A DNA stretch of 32,726 nt from Bacillota bacterium (GTDB lineage: Bacteria; Bacillota; Clostridia; Lachnospirales; Lachnospiraceae): contig CABJAN010000031.1 in the NCBI GenBank assembly GCA_902363515.1, positions 1 through 32,726 of the forward strand, in the 5' to 3' direction. Position 1 is the first letter of the stretch. Each line of letters begins with the position of its first letter. Positions 24,771-32,726 of this stretch are shown in pieces. A program made the position numbers and the translations under genes. The notes under the pieces were generated by a model that saw nothing but the letters and a program-made list of their open reading frames with translations, made no database searches and was not told the origin of the DNA.

Positions 24771-24832
24771 AAAGAGCAGGACCACACAAAAAAGAGAGAG
24801 TACAATTTTGTGATGTGGTCCTGCTCTTTCTT
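24771..24832 (+). terminator. Terminator after the aminopeptidase gene
   Basis: A perfect 16-bp inverted repeat (24771-24786 and 24814-24829; AAAGAGCAGGACCACA and its complement) has a 27-base loop that can form inner pairs, ending in CTCTTTCTT. It begins two bases after the stop. Confidence 0.85.
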
Positions 24833-24859
24833 GAAATACGGAAAGCAAAGGTTTATAAT
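24831..24859 (+). promoter_or_regulatory. Strong promoter of the NUDIX-Ktr operon
   Basis: TTGAAA at 24831-24836 and a consensus TATAAT at 24854-24859 have 17 bp spacing, about 51 bp before the NUDIX start. Confidence 0.75.
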
Positions 24860-24910
24860 AAGTCCTAAAGTACAAAAGGGGTTCAGAACCGCTTTATAAA
24901 AGGAGAAAAA

Positions 24911-25522
24911 ATGGCGAAAATAAATCACGTAACAAAAAAAACAGAGAATCCTTTTCTAAATTTCTATGAGCTGGATCGGGAATCTAAAACTGGAAAAAAA
25001 GGGAAATATTATGTGGCCTCCAGAGCAAAAGATGAAAGCAGATTGAAGCTAAACACAAAGAAAAATCATCCTGATGGTGTGATTATTTATAGTTTGTATG
25101 GGGAAAAACAAGACAAGGTGGTTCTTGTTCGTCAATACCGCTACAGTATTGATGATTATATTTATGAATTTCCGGCAGGCCTGGTGGAAGAGAATGAGGA
25201 TTATAAGGAAGCAGCGATTCGGGAAATGAAAGAAGAGACTGGACTGGAGTTTTGCCCCATAAAGGTTCATCCGGCTTATGAAAAGCCGGCATTTACCAGT
25301 ATCGGTATGACAGATGAGTCTTGCAGTGCAGTTTTTGGTATTTCCACTGGTAGCGTTTCCCAGGATTATTTAGAGGATACAGAAGAGATAGAAGTAGTTC
25401 TGGCTGATAGAGAAGAAGTAAAACGGATTTTAAAAGAAGAGCATGTGGCTATTATGTGTTCTTACATGCTTATGCACTTTCTCCATGACCAGGAGCCTTT
25501 TGGGTTTTTGAAAGAACTGTAA
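24911..25522 (+). CDS. NUDIX hydrolase, ADP-ribose pyrophosphatase-like
   Basis: The 203-residue protein carries a perfect NUDIX box from G90 to L112 (G-x5-E-x7-REMKEETGL), preceded by YEFPAGLVEEN as in ADP-sugar pyrophosphatases. These enzymes hydrolyse ADP-ribose and related nucleoside diphosphate sugars to AMP and sugar phosphate using magnesium. Loop residues after the box (PAYEKPAFTSIGMTDESC) fit the ADP-ribose group, but the substrate is not certain. AAAGGAG precedes the ATG. It is first in an apparent operon with the AI-2E family and Ktr genes, which follow at gaps of 15, 16 and 26 bases. Confidence 0.93.
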   Translation: MAKINHVTKKTENPFLNFYELDRESKTGKKGKYYVASRAKDESRLKLNTKKNHPDGVIIYSLYGEKQDKVVLVRQYRYSIDDYIYEFPAGLVEENEDYKEAAIREMKEETGLEFCPIKVHPAYEKPAFTSIGMTDESCSAVFGISTGSVSQDYLEDTEEIEVVLADREEVKRILKEEHVAIMCSYMLMHFLHDQEPFGFLKEL

Positions 25523-25537
25523 AGACGGGAGTGGCTA

Positions 25538-26686
25538 TTGAATATGAAATGGAAAAAATATGTAAAGAGTGTTGTTGTATTTCTTTTTACCATAGCAGTC
25601 ATAGGATTAGGGATTTTTCTGGGGATTAAGCTGCTGAAATTTTTCATGCCATTTGTGATTGGTTGGCTGATTGCTTTGATTGCAAATCCTTTGGTCCGGA
25701 TGTTGGAGAGAAGGCTTAAAGTAGCAAGAAAGCACACATCTATGTTTTTGATTATTGGAGTTTTGGGGGCAATTATAGGAGGTATTTATCTCATTGGTGT
25801 TAAAACTGTGGAAGAGACAAGACTTCTGATCGAGCAGGCACCGGTCATTTACCAAAGCATACGGGAGGATTTTGATACGGCAGGAGAAAATCTGTCTATG
25901 ATTATTGAAGAGCTTCCACAAAGTGTTCAGGATAGTATTCAGGAATTGCAAGACAGTGTGGGGGAAATGGCTGGAAAAGCTGTGAGCAAAATTAGCCAGA
26001 TTACCATGGATCAGGCCGGTGATATTGCAAAAAATCTTCCCAGTATACTAATTGCCATTATTTTTACGATCTTATCTGCCTATTTCTTCATTGCAGACAG
26101 GGATAAAATTTTAGAGTTTGGAAGAGAAAATACTCCGGCAGTCATTCAGGAACATTGGAGAGTCTTTTCAGATAGTCTAAAAAACGTGTTTGGTGGATAT
26201 TTTAAGGCTCAGTTTAAAATTATGGGAATCATTGGTGTGATTTTATTTATAGGATTTCTGATTTTAAAGGTAAAATTTGCAGTGGTGGTTGCTATTTTAA
26301 TTGCATTTTTAGATATGCTGCCTTTTTTTGGAACTGGGACAGCTCTGATTCCCTGGGCCTTGTTTAAGATTATTTCTGGTGATGTACAGTACGCAGTAGG
26401 ATTGGTTATTTTGTATCTGACTACCCAGCTTATAAGAAGAATCATTGAACCTAAGGTAGTAGGGGATACCATTGGAATGAATCCATTGCTGACTTTGGTT
26501 TTCATGTATATAGGATATCGGGTAAGTGGAGTCATTGGTATGATTCTGGCAGTACCGGTTGGCGCTATTGTGATTAATTTTTATAAGGCGGGTGTGTTTC
26601 ATGGACCCCTTCATGGTATTAAGGAAGCGCTAGATGATTTCCTGAAATGGATGTATCAGGGAGAAAAGGAAACGAAAAATAAGTAA
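25538..26686 (+). CDS. AI-2E family transporter (PerM-like membrane protein)
   Basis: The 382-residue membrane protein of the AI-2E/PerM family has N-terminal segments around VVVFLFTIAVIGLGIFLGIKLL and FVIGWLIALIANPLVRMLE. A soluble helical stretch with VQDSIQELQDSVGEM follows, then C-terminal segments including FLDMLPFFGTGTALIPWALF and IIEPKVVGDTIGMNPLLTL, the family signature. Members export diverse substrates; the name does not prove AI-2 transport. TTG at 25538 is favoured as start because GGGAG lies 6 bases upstream; ATG at 25544 is the alternative (12-base spacing). It lies in the NUDIX-Ktr operon. Confidence 0.93.
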   Translation: MNMKWKKYVKSVVVFLFTIAVIGLGIFLGIKLLKFFMPFVIGWLIALIANPLVRMLERRLKVARKHTSMFLIIGVLGAIIGGIYLIGVKTVEETRLLIEQAPVIYQSIREDFDTAGENLSMIIEELPQSVQDSIQELQDSVGEMAGKAVSKISQITMDQAGDIAKNLPSILIAIIFTILSAYFFIADRDKILEFGRENTPAVIQEHWRVFSDSLKNVFGGYFKAQFKIMGIIGVILFIGFLILKVKFAVVVAILIAFLDMLPFFGTGTALIPWALFKIISGDVQYAVGLVILYLTTQLIRRIIEPKVVGDTIGMNPLLTLVFMYIGYRVSGVIGMILAVPVGAIVINFYKAGVFHGPLHGIKEALDDFLKWMYQGEKETKNK

Positions 26687-26702
26687 AGGTGAAACAGAAG
26701 AA

Positions 26703-28049
26703 ATGCAAATAATGAAAAAGAGAAAATGGACAACAACAAAGGTAATTGCAGTTGGGTATGTGTTGGTAATTGCTATAGGGACAATTTTGCTTATGCTCCC
26801 CATATCTGGAAGAAGTCATGAGCCTACGCCTTTTATGGATGCCTGGTTTACCGCAACTTCAGCAACCTGTGTGACAGGCTTAGTAACCCGTGATACGTAT
26901 ACCTATTGGAGCAGCTTTGGGCAGGGAGTTCTTCTGGTACTTATTCAGATAGGGGGAATGGGATTTATGACCATTGCTATCTCTGCTCTGACCTTTACCA
27001 GGAAAAAAATAGGACTGTCTCAGAGGCTGATGATGCAGGAATCAGTGGCAGCGCCTCAGGTGGCAGGGGTTGTACGGATGTCGCGGCTGATTTTAGTTGG
27101 AACCGTACTGTGTGAAGGATTAGGGGCTGTTTTATTAAGTTTTTATTATGTTCCCCGTCTTGGGCTTGGAAAAGGAATTTATTTTTCTGTGTTCCACTCT
27201 GTTTCCGCTTTTTGTAATGCAGGGATTGATTTGATGGGGTATTATGAGCCCAGTTCTTCGTTAATTACTGCATCGGACAGTTATTTGGTTGGAATTACTA
27301 TTGCTGCCTTGATTCTGGTAGGTGGTATTGGCTTTTTGGTTTGGGAAGATATGAAACATTGGAAGTGGCATATAAGCCGTTACCGGCTTCACAGCAAAGT
27401 AGTGCTGACATCAGCCTTGTTTTTAGTGGTGGGAGGAACCTTGCTTATGTTTCTCTTTGAATATGGGAAAACATCCATGGAGGGAAAGAATCTGGGAGAA
27501 CAGATTTTATGTTCTTTTTTCCAGGCAGTTACGCCGCGAACAGCAGGTTTTAATACCATGGATTTAAATCAACTGACAGACAGCAGCCAGATGCTTATGG
27601 TGTGCCTTATGTTTGTTGGTGGCTCACCTGGCTCCACAGCAGGAGGAATCAAGACCACTACCATGGCGATTTTACTTCTGACGATCTGGACGGAATTTAA
27701 GAAAAGGAAAGATGTGGAAATGTTCAAACGAAGAGTGGAAGGAGAGGTTATTCGCCACGCTGTTTGCATTTTAATGTTATATGGCAGCTTGATTTTAATA
27801 TCTTCTATGGTGATATGTGCAGTGGAAGGAATCGGGGCAAAGGAAGTCATCTTTGAGGTGGTATCTGCCCTGTGCACAGTAGGACTTTCCCTTGGAATTA
27901 CCCCAGAGGTAGGAACATTATCCCATATTATTTTGATTTTATTAATGTTTATCGGAAGAGTGGGAGGAATTACCATTCTCATTGCTTTTAGCAATCGAAT
28001 TTCAACGATTCCGTCAAAACTTCCGGCAGAGAAAATTGCAGTAGGTTAA
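26703..28049 (+). CDS. ktrB: KtrB/TrkH-type potassium uptake membrane subunit
   Basis: The 448-residue protein has the four membrane-pore-membrane repeats of the Trk/Ktr family. The selectivity-filter segments are TATSATCVTGLVT, SVSAFCNAGIDLMG, QAVTPRTAGFNTMD and SALCTVGLSLG, each with the expected glycine. GGSPGSTAGGIKTTT, a conserved loop, is also present. It forms the ion-conducting subunit of Na+-linked potassium uptake. The next gene encodes its gating ring partner. An in-frame ATG at 26712 is an alternative start. The length is typical. Confidence 0.96.
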   Translation: MQIMKKRKWTTTKVIAVGYVLVIAIGTILLMLPISGRSHEPTPFMDAWFTATSATCVTGLVTRDTYTYWSSFGQGVLLVLIQIGGMGFMTIAISALTFTRKKIGLSQRLMMQESVAAPQVAGVVRMSRLILVGTVLCEGLGAVLLSFYYVPRLGLGKGIYFSVFHSVSAFCNAGIDLMGYYEPSSSLITASDSYLVGITIAALILVGGIGFLVWEDMKHWKWHISRYRLHSKVVLTSALFLVVGGTLLMFLFEYGKTSMEGKNLGEQILCSFFQAVTPRTAGFNTMDLNQLTDSSQMLMVCLMFVGGSPGSTAGGIKTTTMAILLLTIWTEFKKRKDVEMFKRRVEGEVIRHAVCILMLYGSLILISSMVICAVEGIGAKEVIFEVVSALCTVGLSLGITPEVGTLSHIILILLMFIGRVGGITILIAFSNRISTIPSKLPAEKIAVG

Positions 28050-28075
28050 TAACAGAGACTAGGAGGAAAAAAGTT

Positions 28076-28726
28076 ATGAAATCCGTTCTTTTGATTGGAC
28101 TGGGACGTTTTGGAAGACATATGGCAGAGAAGTTACTTGAGGAAGGGAATGAAGTCCTTGGTGTTGATATTTGTGAGGAGCGCGTGAATGATGCTATGGA
28201 TATGCTGACTAACGCACAAATTGGGGATGCTACCAATGAGCTTTTTGTGGAATCTCTGGGGGTGCGGAATTTTGACTTATGTGTGGTAGCAATTGGAGAT
28301 AATTTTCAAAATTCTTTAGAGACTACAGCACTTTTAAAGGATTATGGTGCGCCCTTTGTGTTGTCAAGAGCAAATAGGGATGTTCATGCCAAATTCCTTT
28401 TGAGAAATGGCGCAGACCGCATTGTATATCCAGAAAAAGAAATGGCGCAGAGAATGGCTGTAAAATATGGAAATGATAATATTTTTGACTGTATTGAGCT
28501 TACTGATGAATATTCGATTTACGAGATTCCTGTTCCGGAATCCTGGGTGGGAAAATCCATTTTGGAGAAGGATGTAAGAAAGAAATATGGTATCAGTATT
28601 TTGGCAACCAAGCGGTTAGAGACCTTGTATCCTTTGCCAGGAGCGGAACATGTTTTTGCAGAGGATGAAAATTTGATTATTCTTGGGCATTTTCAGGATG
28701 TACGTGCAGTGATTAAATTACACTAA
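28076..28726 (+). CDS. ktrA: KtrA/TrkA-type potassium channel regulatory subunit (RCK)
   Basis: The 216-residue cytosolic protein has an N-terminal Rossmann domain with LLIGLGRFGRHMAEKL and the acidic strand end GVDICEERV that binds nucleotide. RANRDVHAKFLLRNGADRIVYPE is typical of RCK domains, and a TrkA_C domain follows (about residues 140-216). It forms the octameric nucleotide-binding ring (ATP/ADP in Ktr, NAD(H) in Trk) that gates KtrB. AGGAGG lies before the ATG and ktrB ends 26 bases upstream, so both are co-translated. Confidence 0.96.
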   Translation: MKSVLLIGLGRFGRHMAEKLLEEGNEVLGVDICEERVNDAMDMLTNAQIGDATNELFVESLGVRNFDLCVVAIGDNFQNSLETTALLKDYGAPFVLSRANRDVHAKFLLRNGADRIVYPEKEMAQRMAVKYGNDNIFDCIELTDEYSIYEIPVPESWVGKSILEKDVRKKYGISILATKRLETLYPLPGAEHVFAEDENLIILGHFQDVRAVIKLH

Positions 28727-28794
28727 GAAAAAGACTATGATGTGAAAAATCTACAGAATAAGTGGAGAAAATCCAGGGAAGATAGGGGAAATTC

Positions 28795-28823
28795 TTGCAC
28801 AAGCAGAGGAAAAAAGATATAAT
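28795..28823 (+). promoter_or_regulatory. Promoter of the PfkB kinase gene
   Basis: TTGCAC at 28795-28800 and a consensus TATAAT at 28818-28823 are spaced by 17 bp, 44 bp before the kinase start. Confidence 0.75.
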
Positions 28824-28867
28824 CCACAGTAGAGAAAGTACACTTGCAGCAGGAGGGAAAGAAAAAC

Positions 28868-29836
28868 ATGAACAAAAAATTTGATGTGATTGCATTAGGT
28901 GAATTGTTAATTGACTTTACGGAAAACGGAACCAGTGGACAGGGCAATCCTATTTTTGAGGCAAATCCAGGTGGTGCGCCTTGTAATGTGTTGGCTATGT
29001 TGAACAAGTTGGGCAAGAAAACCTCCTTTTTAGGTGTTGTAGGAAAAGATCAGTTTGGTACAGCGCTTAGGGGAGCCTTAGAAGAACAGGGTATTGATAC
29101 AAGCCATTTATATGAGGATGAAGAAGTGCATACTACATTGGCATTTGTACATACTTTTGAGGATGGAGATCGGGATTTTGCTTTTTATAGAAATCCGGGG
29201 GCTGATATGATGTTAAGAGAAGAACAGATTGAAGAAGAGTATATAAAGTCAGCCAGGGCATTTCATTATGGTACACTTTCCATGACTCATGAAGGAGTAA
29301 GAAAGGCAACTTATAAAGCCATTGATATTGCCAAAGAAGCGGGGCTTATCATTTCTTTTGACCCGAATTTAAGACCTCCGCTGTGGAATTCTATGGAAGA
29401 AGCAAAGGAGCAGATTGCTTATGGACTCTCAAAATGTGATTTGCTGAAGATTTCTGAGGAAGAACTGGAGTTTATGACAGGAACCAAGGATGTAAAAGAA
29501 GGCGCACATATGCTTCTGAAACAGTATCCAGGTATTAAAGTTATGAATGTGACAATGGGAAAAGAGGGAAGCATTTCTTTCCATGAGGGAAAAGAAGTAT
29601 TTCAGGCTCCGTTTTTGCAGGAAAATACCATTGAAACTACGGGAGCAGGAGATACCTTTGGAGCTTGTGCTTTAAATTATGTGTTGGAGCATGGCATCAC
29701 CGGCCTGACAGAAGAAAACCTTCAGGAAATGCTTTGTTTTGCAAATGGCGCATCTTCTCTTATTACAACAAAGAAAGGCGCTTTGCGGGTAATGCCAGAG
29801 AAACAGGAAGTACAGGATTTTATTGCAAATAAATAA
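28868..29836 (+). CDS. PfkB family sugar kinase, probable fructokinase
   Basis: The 322-residue cytoplasmic kinase has the N-terminal PfkB signature region NPGGAPCNVLAMLNKLGKK and the C-terminal signature ETTGAGDTFGACALNYVLEHG, with the catalytic Asp in GAGDTF. FDPNLRPPLW is typical of fructokinases. It would phosphorylate fructose with ATP; mannose or another sugar cannot be excluded. The start at 28868 follows AGGAGGG; an in-frame TTG at 28844 lies upstream of that site and is unlikely. It has its own promoter and no neighbouring transporter, so any link to the mannoside locus is only speculative. Confidence 0.93.
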   Translation: MNKKFDVIALGELLIDFTENGTSGQGNPIFEANPGGAPCNVLAMLNKLGKKTSFLGVVGKDQFGTALRGALEEQGIDTSHLYEDEEVHTTLAFVHTFEDGDRDFAFYRNPGADMMLREEQIEEEYIKSARAFHYGTLSMTHEGVRKATYKAIDIAKEAGLIISFDPNLRPPLWNSMEEAKEQIAYGLSKCDLLKISEEELEFMTGTKDVKEGAHMLLKQYPGIKVMNVTMGKEGSISFHEGKEVFQAPFLQENTIETTGAGDTFGACALNYVLEHGITGLTEENLQEMLCFANGASSLITTKKGALRVMPEKQEVQDFIANK

Positions 29837-29871
29837 TCTGCTAAAAATTTCACAAACTTTACCAAGATGCA

Positions 29872-29900
29872 TTGACAGTCAGGTGATTTTGTGATAGATT
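29872..29900 (+). promoter_or_regulatory. Promoter of the fhs leader
   Basis: Consensus TTGACA at 29872-29877 and TAGATT at 29895-29900 have 17 bp spacing. A transcript would begin near 29907, just before the riboswitch. Confidence 0.6.
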
Positions 29901-29913
29901 ATAACCATAGTTT

Positions 29914-29985
29914 TGATTACTGACGGATAGATGTGGAGTACCACAGGGGAATCAAGACCATTTATAGAAGCCGACCGTCTGGGCA
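29914..29985 (+). ncRNA. ZTP (pfl) riboswitch aptamer upstream of fhs
   Basis: The leader contains the hallmark parts of the pfl/ZTP aptamer in order: ACTGACGG near 29919, the hairpin TGTGG-AGTA-CCACA (29932-29945), AGGGGAATCA, then the conserved 3' part GCCGACCGTCTGGGCA (29970-29985), which pairs in the aptamer pseudoknot. This class senses ZTP/ZMP, a signal of 10-formyl-THF shortage, and typically controls fhs and purine or one-carbon genes. The gene downstream is fhs, matching expectation. Confidence 0.85.
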
Positions 29986-30027
29986 ACATTTGTAGAGATA
30001 TGTAGTTTACAAATGTTGCCCTTTTTT
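29981..30027 (+). terminator. Riboswitch-controlled terminator
   Basis: A perfect 14-bp stem (29981-29994 and 30008-30021; GGGCAACATTTGTA and its complement) is followed by TTTTTT. Its left arm shares GGGCA with the aptamer's 3' conserved element, so ligand binding and termination exclude one another. Confidence 0.92.
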
Positions 30028-30091
30028 CAACTAGGCTTATGTGTTGGGAAAAGGGCATAAGAAACCATCATTTTTTAAGGAGGATATTGTT

Positions 30092-31777
30092 ATGGGATTC
30101 AAAAGTGATATCGAAATTGCACAGGAGTGCACCATGGAGCCAATTACTAAAATTGCGGAGAAAGCAGGTATTGATGACAAATATCTGGAGCAGTATGGTA
30201 AATACAAAGCAAAAATCGACTACAATTTATTAAATGAATCAGATGCTCCAAACGGAAAACTGATCCTGGTTACAGCAATCAACCCTACACCAGCTGGTGA
30301 AGGTAAAACGACTACAACGGTAGGTCTTGCAGATGGTATGCAGAAATTAGGTAAGAAAGTTATGGTTGCCCTTCGTGAGCCATCCCTTGGACCTGTATTT
30401 GGAGTAAAAGGTGGAGCAGCAGGCGGTGGATATGCACAGGTTGTTCCTATGGAGGATATTAACCTGCATTTCACAGGTGATTTCCATGCAATTGGTGCAG
30501 CAAACAACTTACTGGCAGCTATGCTGGATAACCACATTTACCAGGGAAATGAACTGAACATTGACCCAAGAAAGATTACTTGGAGAAGATGTGTGGATAT
30601 GAATGACCGTCAGCTTCGTTTTGTAGTAGACGGTATGGGCGGAAAGACAAATGGTATGCCAAGAGAAGACGGCTATGACATTACCGTAGCATCTGAGATT
30701 ATGGCAGTTCTGTGTCTGGCAAGTGACATCACAGACTTAAAGAAGAGATTAGGACGTATCATCGTTGGTTATACATACGGAAAAGTTTCAGAGCAGAAAC
30801 CAGTAACAGCACATGACCTTCATGCAGAAGGCGCTATGTGTGCCCTGTTAAAAGATGCCCTGAAACCAAACCTGGTTCAGACTCTGGAGCATGTACCGGC
30901 TATTGTCCATGGTGGACCATTCGCAAACATTGCTCATGGATGTAACTCTGTAATCGCAACGAAGATGGCTCTGAAATTAGGTGATTATGCAATCACAGAA
31001 GCAGGTTTCGGTGCTGACCTTGGTGCAGAGAAATTCCTGGATATCAAATGCCGTATGGCTGGTCTTACGCCAAATGCAGTTGTTATCGTTGCAACCGTAC
31101 GTGCACTGAAATACAACGGTGGAGTTCCAAAAGCAGACCTGAACAACGAAAACCTGGAAGCACTGGAAAAAGGTCTTCCAAACTTACTGAAACACGTAAG
31201 CAATATCAAAAATGTTTACAAACTGCCATGTGTAGTTGCAATCAATGCATTCCCAACCGATACCAAGGCAGAGCTTGACCTGGTAGAAAGAAAATGTAAA
31301 GAACTGGGCGTAAACGTTGCACTTTCCGAAGTATGGGCAAAAGGCGGCGAAGGCGGTGTAGCTCTTGCAAAAGAAGTAATCCGTCTGGTAGAAGAACCAA
31401 ACGACTTCAGCTATTCTTATGAACTGGAAGGAAGCATTGAAGACAAACTGAACCAGATCGTACAGAAAATCTACGGTGGTAAGAGAGTTGTTCTTACAGC
31501 AAATGCTCAGAAGCAGGCAAAACAGTTAGAAGATTTAGGATACGGAAACTGCCCAATCTGTGTAGCGAAAACACAGTACAGCCTCACAGATGATCAGACA
31601 AAACTTGGGGCGCCGACAGACTTTGAAGTAACGGTACGTAATCTGAAGATTTCTGCAGGAGCAGGATTTATTGTAGCACTTACCGGTGAGATTATGACTA
31701 TGCCAGGACTTCCGAAAGTACCGGCAGCAGAGAGAATTGACGTAGATGAAACAGGAAAGATTTCCGGTCTGTTCTAA
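30092..31777 (+). CDS. fhs: Formate-tetrahydrofolate ligase
   Basis: The 561-residue enzyme makes 10-formyl-THF from formate, THF and ATP, in one-carbon metabolism and the methyl branch of the Wood-Ljungdahl pathway. It has the P-loop [17 protein letters not shown] and the family blocks [40 protein letters not shown] and [20 protein letters not shown]. The [10 protein letters not shown] motif lies near the C-terminus. Length is typical. AAGGAGG precedes the ATG at 30092; the frame runs up to 30041 near the leader terminator but has no site there. The ZTP riboswitch controls it, and the formate/nitrite-family channel follows after 33 bases. Codon use is that of a highly expressed gene. Confidence 0.98.
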   Translation: MGFKSDIEIAQECTMEPITKIAEKAGIDDKYLEQYGKYKAKIDYNLLNESDAPNGKLILVTAINPTPAGEGKTTTTVGLADGMQKLGKKVMVALREPSLGPVFGVKGGAAGGGYAQVVPMEDINLHFTGDFHAIGAANNLLAAMLDNHIYQGNELNIDPRKITWRRCVDMNDRQLRFVVDGMGGKTNGMPREDGYDITVASEIMAVLCLASDITDLKKRLGRIIVGYTYGKVSEQKPVTAHDLHAEGAMCALLKDALKPNLVQTLEHVPAIVHGGPFANIAHGCNSVIATKMALKLGDYAITEAGFGADLGAEKFLDIKCRMAGLTPNAVVIVATVRALKYNGGVPKADLNNENLEALEKGLPNLLKHVSNIKNVYKLPCVVAINAFPTDTKAELDLVERKCKELGVNVALSEVWAKGGEGGVALAKEVIRLVEEPNDFSYSYELEGSIEDKLNQIVQKIYGGKRVVLTANAQKQAKQLEDLGYGNCPICVAKTQYSLTDDQTKLGAPTDFEVTVRNLKISAGAGFIVALTGEIMTMPGLPKVPAAERIDVDETGKISGLF

Positions 31778-31810
31778 ATAAGGAATCAGGCTTGAAGGGA
31801 GCATAGAAAC

Positions 31811-32575
31811 ATGTTTAAAGACGAATTTAAGGCCGTATGCAACAGTGCGGCAGCAAAATTGAACTTAATGAAAAGTAATCCCATGGGATATTTTGTAGCA
31901 TCTATTCTTGCAGGTGTATTTGTTGCTATGGGCGGTTTTGTAGCATTTACACTTGCAGGACATCTGTCCAGCTCAGAGGCAACAGCAATCTGGGCAAAAC
32001 CTGCACAGAGTGCCGCATTTGCAGCAGCACTTAGCCTGGTTGTTATGGCCGGTGCAGATCTGTTCACAGGAAATAACTTTGTGATGGCCTCAGCTGGATT
32101 TAGAAAAACTGCTGCATGGGGTGATATATTTAAACTGTGGGGATTCTGCTGGATCGGAAACCTGGTGGGTTCTCTGTTATCCTCAGCACTTTTTGTAGCT
32201 GCAAAGGTTCCTACTGGTGCAATTGGTGATTACTTTGTAAATCTTGCAGCGAATAAAACAACAACTGCTCCGGTGCCTCTCTTTATGAAAGCTGTTTTGT
32301 GTAATATTCTTGTTTGTCTTGCAGTATGGTGCGGAATTAAGATGAAATCAGAATCTGGAAAACTGATTATGATTTTCTGGTGTATTTTCGTATTCATGAT
32401 CTGTGGCTTTGAACATAGTATTGCCAACATGAGCAGTATTGGTGTATCTTTGCTGACAGGCAAAGTTGGAATCGGTCCATACCTTTATAATGTTGTTATT
32501 GTAACATTGGGAAATATGGTTGGAGGTATTGTGGGCGTGGCTCTTCCATATCATATTATTTCAAAAGATAAGTAA
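31811..32575 (+). CDS. Formate/nitrite transporter family channel (FNT)
   Basis: The 254-residue integral membrane protein has six predicted segments. It shows FNT family features: MGYFVASILAGVFVAMGG in the first helix, GADLFTGNNFVMASA in the second, and CGFEHSIANMSSI in the fifth, with the conserved His of the channel. FNT channels move formate, nitrite or hydrosulfide across the membrane. Its position directly after fhs in a riboswitch-controlled unit argues for formate. GAAGGGAGC precedes the ATG. Confidence 0.95.
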   Translation: MFKDEFKAVCNSAAAKLNLMKSNPMGYFVASILAGVFVAMGGFVAFTLAGHLSSSEATAIWAKPAQSAAFAAALSLVVMAGADLFTGNNFVMASAGFRKTAAWGDIFKLWGFCWIGNLVGSLLSSALFVAAKVPTGAIGDYFVNLAANKTTTAPVPLFMKAVLCNILVCLAVWCGIKMKSESGKLIMIFWCIFVFMICGFEHSIANMSSIGVSLLTGKVGIGPYLYNVVIVTLGNMVGGIVGVALPYHIISKDK

Positions 32576-32605
32576 ACTACCTCTAAAAAATAATGGAAAA
32601 CAGAC

Positions 32606-32636
32606 TGTCCTTGGTGTGCTACCCGTCAAGAGGACA
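32606..32636 (+). other. Possible structured leader element, unidentified
   Basis: GTCCT at 32607 pairs with AGGAC at 32631, enclosing a CTTG/CAAG pairing and an inner GGT-GTGCT-ACC hairpin. It lies just upstream of a terminator and could be an untranslated leader or 3' end structure. No known riboswitch class was recognised. Confidence 0.25.
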
Positions 32637-32658
32637 ATGAAAAATAATAAATTTTTCT

Positions 32659-32692
32659 CCGTCAGCCTATTAACCGGCTGGCGGTATTTTTA
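32659..32692 (+). terminator. Terminator downstream of the FNT gene
   Basis: A 9-bp stem (CCGTCAGCC at 32659 with GGCTGGCGG at 32676, one G-U pair) has an 8-base loop followed by TATTTTTA. It probably ends the fhs-FNT transcript. Confidence 0.75.
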
Positions 32693-32726
32693 TGCTGCTT
32701 TCAACGTAAGTTCATGAAAGGCCATC

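Noticed and set aside
32606..32636. The hairpin after the channel gene as a T-box leader, because of GGTGTGCTACCC
   Set aside because: It lacks the specifier loop, the T-box consensus and an antiterminator of proper form.
1..32726. CRISPR arrays, insertion sequences, rRNA genes and prophage genes
   Set aside because: No spaced direct repeats, transposase-like or phage-like proteins or rRNA segments were seen.

Overview
The window looks like a chromosomal segment of a gut Lachnospiraceae bacterium (Firmicutes/Clostridia; Blautia or Ruminococcus-like, genus not resolvable by eye). The signs are A+T-rich DNA with strong GGAGG ribosome-binding sites, YesM/YesN-type two-component genes, LplB/YtcP-type sugar permeases, a ZTP riboswitch in front of formate-tetrahydrofolate ligase, and protein sequences typical of this family.

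Bases 1-1000 hold the end of an unidentified gene, a tRNA cluster (Glu-TTC, Cys-GCA, Asn-GTT) and a small AT-rich ORF for a putative membrane protein.

Bases 1138-19958 are a glycan-utilisation locus, all on the + strand: a GH125 alpha-1,6-mannosidase, a GH38 alpha-mannosidase, a YesM-like kinase and YesN-like regulator, a lipoprotein solute-binding protein, a DUF4432 mutarotase-like protein, two CUT1 permeases, a second solute-binding lipoprotein, an unassigned TIM-barrel/GH42-like protein and a GH2 beta-mannosidase. None of the glycosidases has a signal peptide. The set therefore fits import of mannose-rich oligosaccharides (N-glycan-like, Man-alpha on a Man-beta-GlcNAc core) and cytoplasmic dismantling: GH38 and GH125 remove alpha-mannose, GH2 removes the beta-mannose. 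No transporter ATPase is present, so a shared MsmX-type ATPase elsewhere is presumed. Two features stand out. The regulator gene carries an in-frame TAG that separates its receiver half from its AraC DNA-binding half. An identical 13-bp motif lies exactly 57 bp before the -10 element of both the GH38 and the permease promoters.

A perfect 22-bp hairpin closes the locus and also ends a convergent minus-strand gene for a small membrane protein with an acidic Tyr/Asp-rich tail. Bases 20786-28726 are housekeeping genes: tex and an aminopeptidase P; then, behind a strong promoter, an apparent operon of a NUDIX ADP-sugar hydrolase, an AI-2E family membrane protein and the KtrB/KtrA potassium system. 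Bases 28868-32575 hold a PfkB sugar kinase, then a ZTP riboswitch with terminator controlling fhs, followed by a formate/nitrite-family channel, which suggests linked formate handling.

The least explained items are the unassigned glycosidase-like protein at 15308-17473, which lacks an obvious GH42 nucleophile but has an Asp-Glu-Glu motif at the acid/base position, and the broken regulator with its candidate operator pair.
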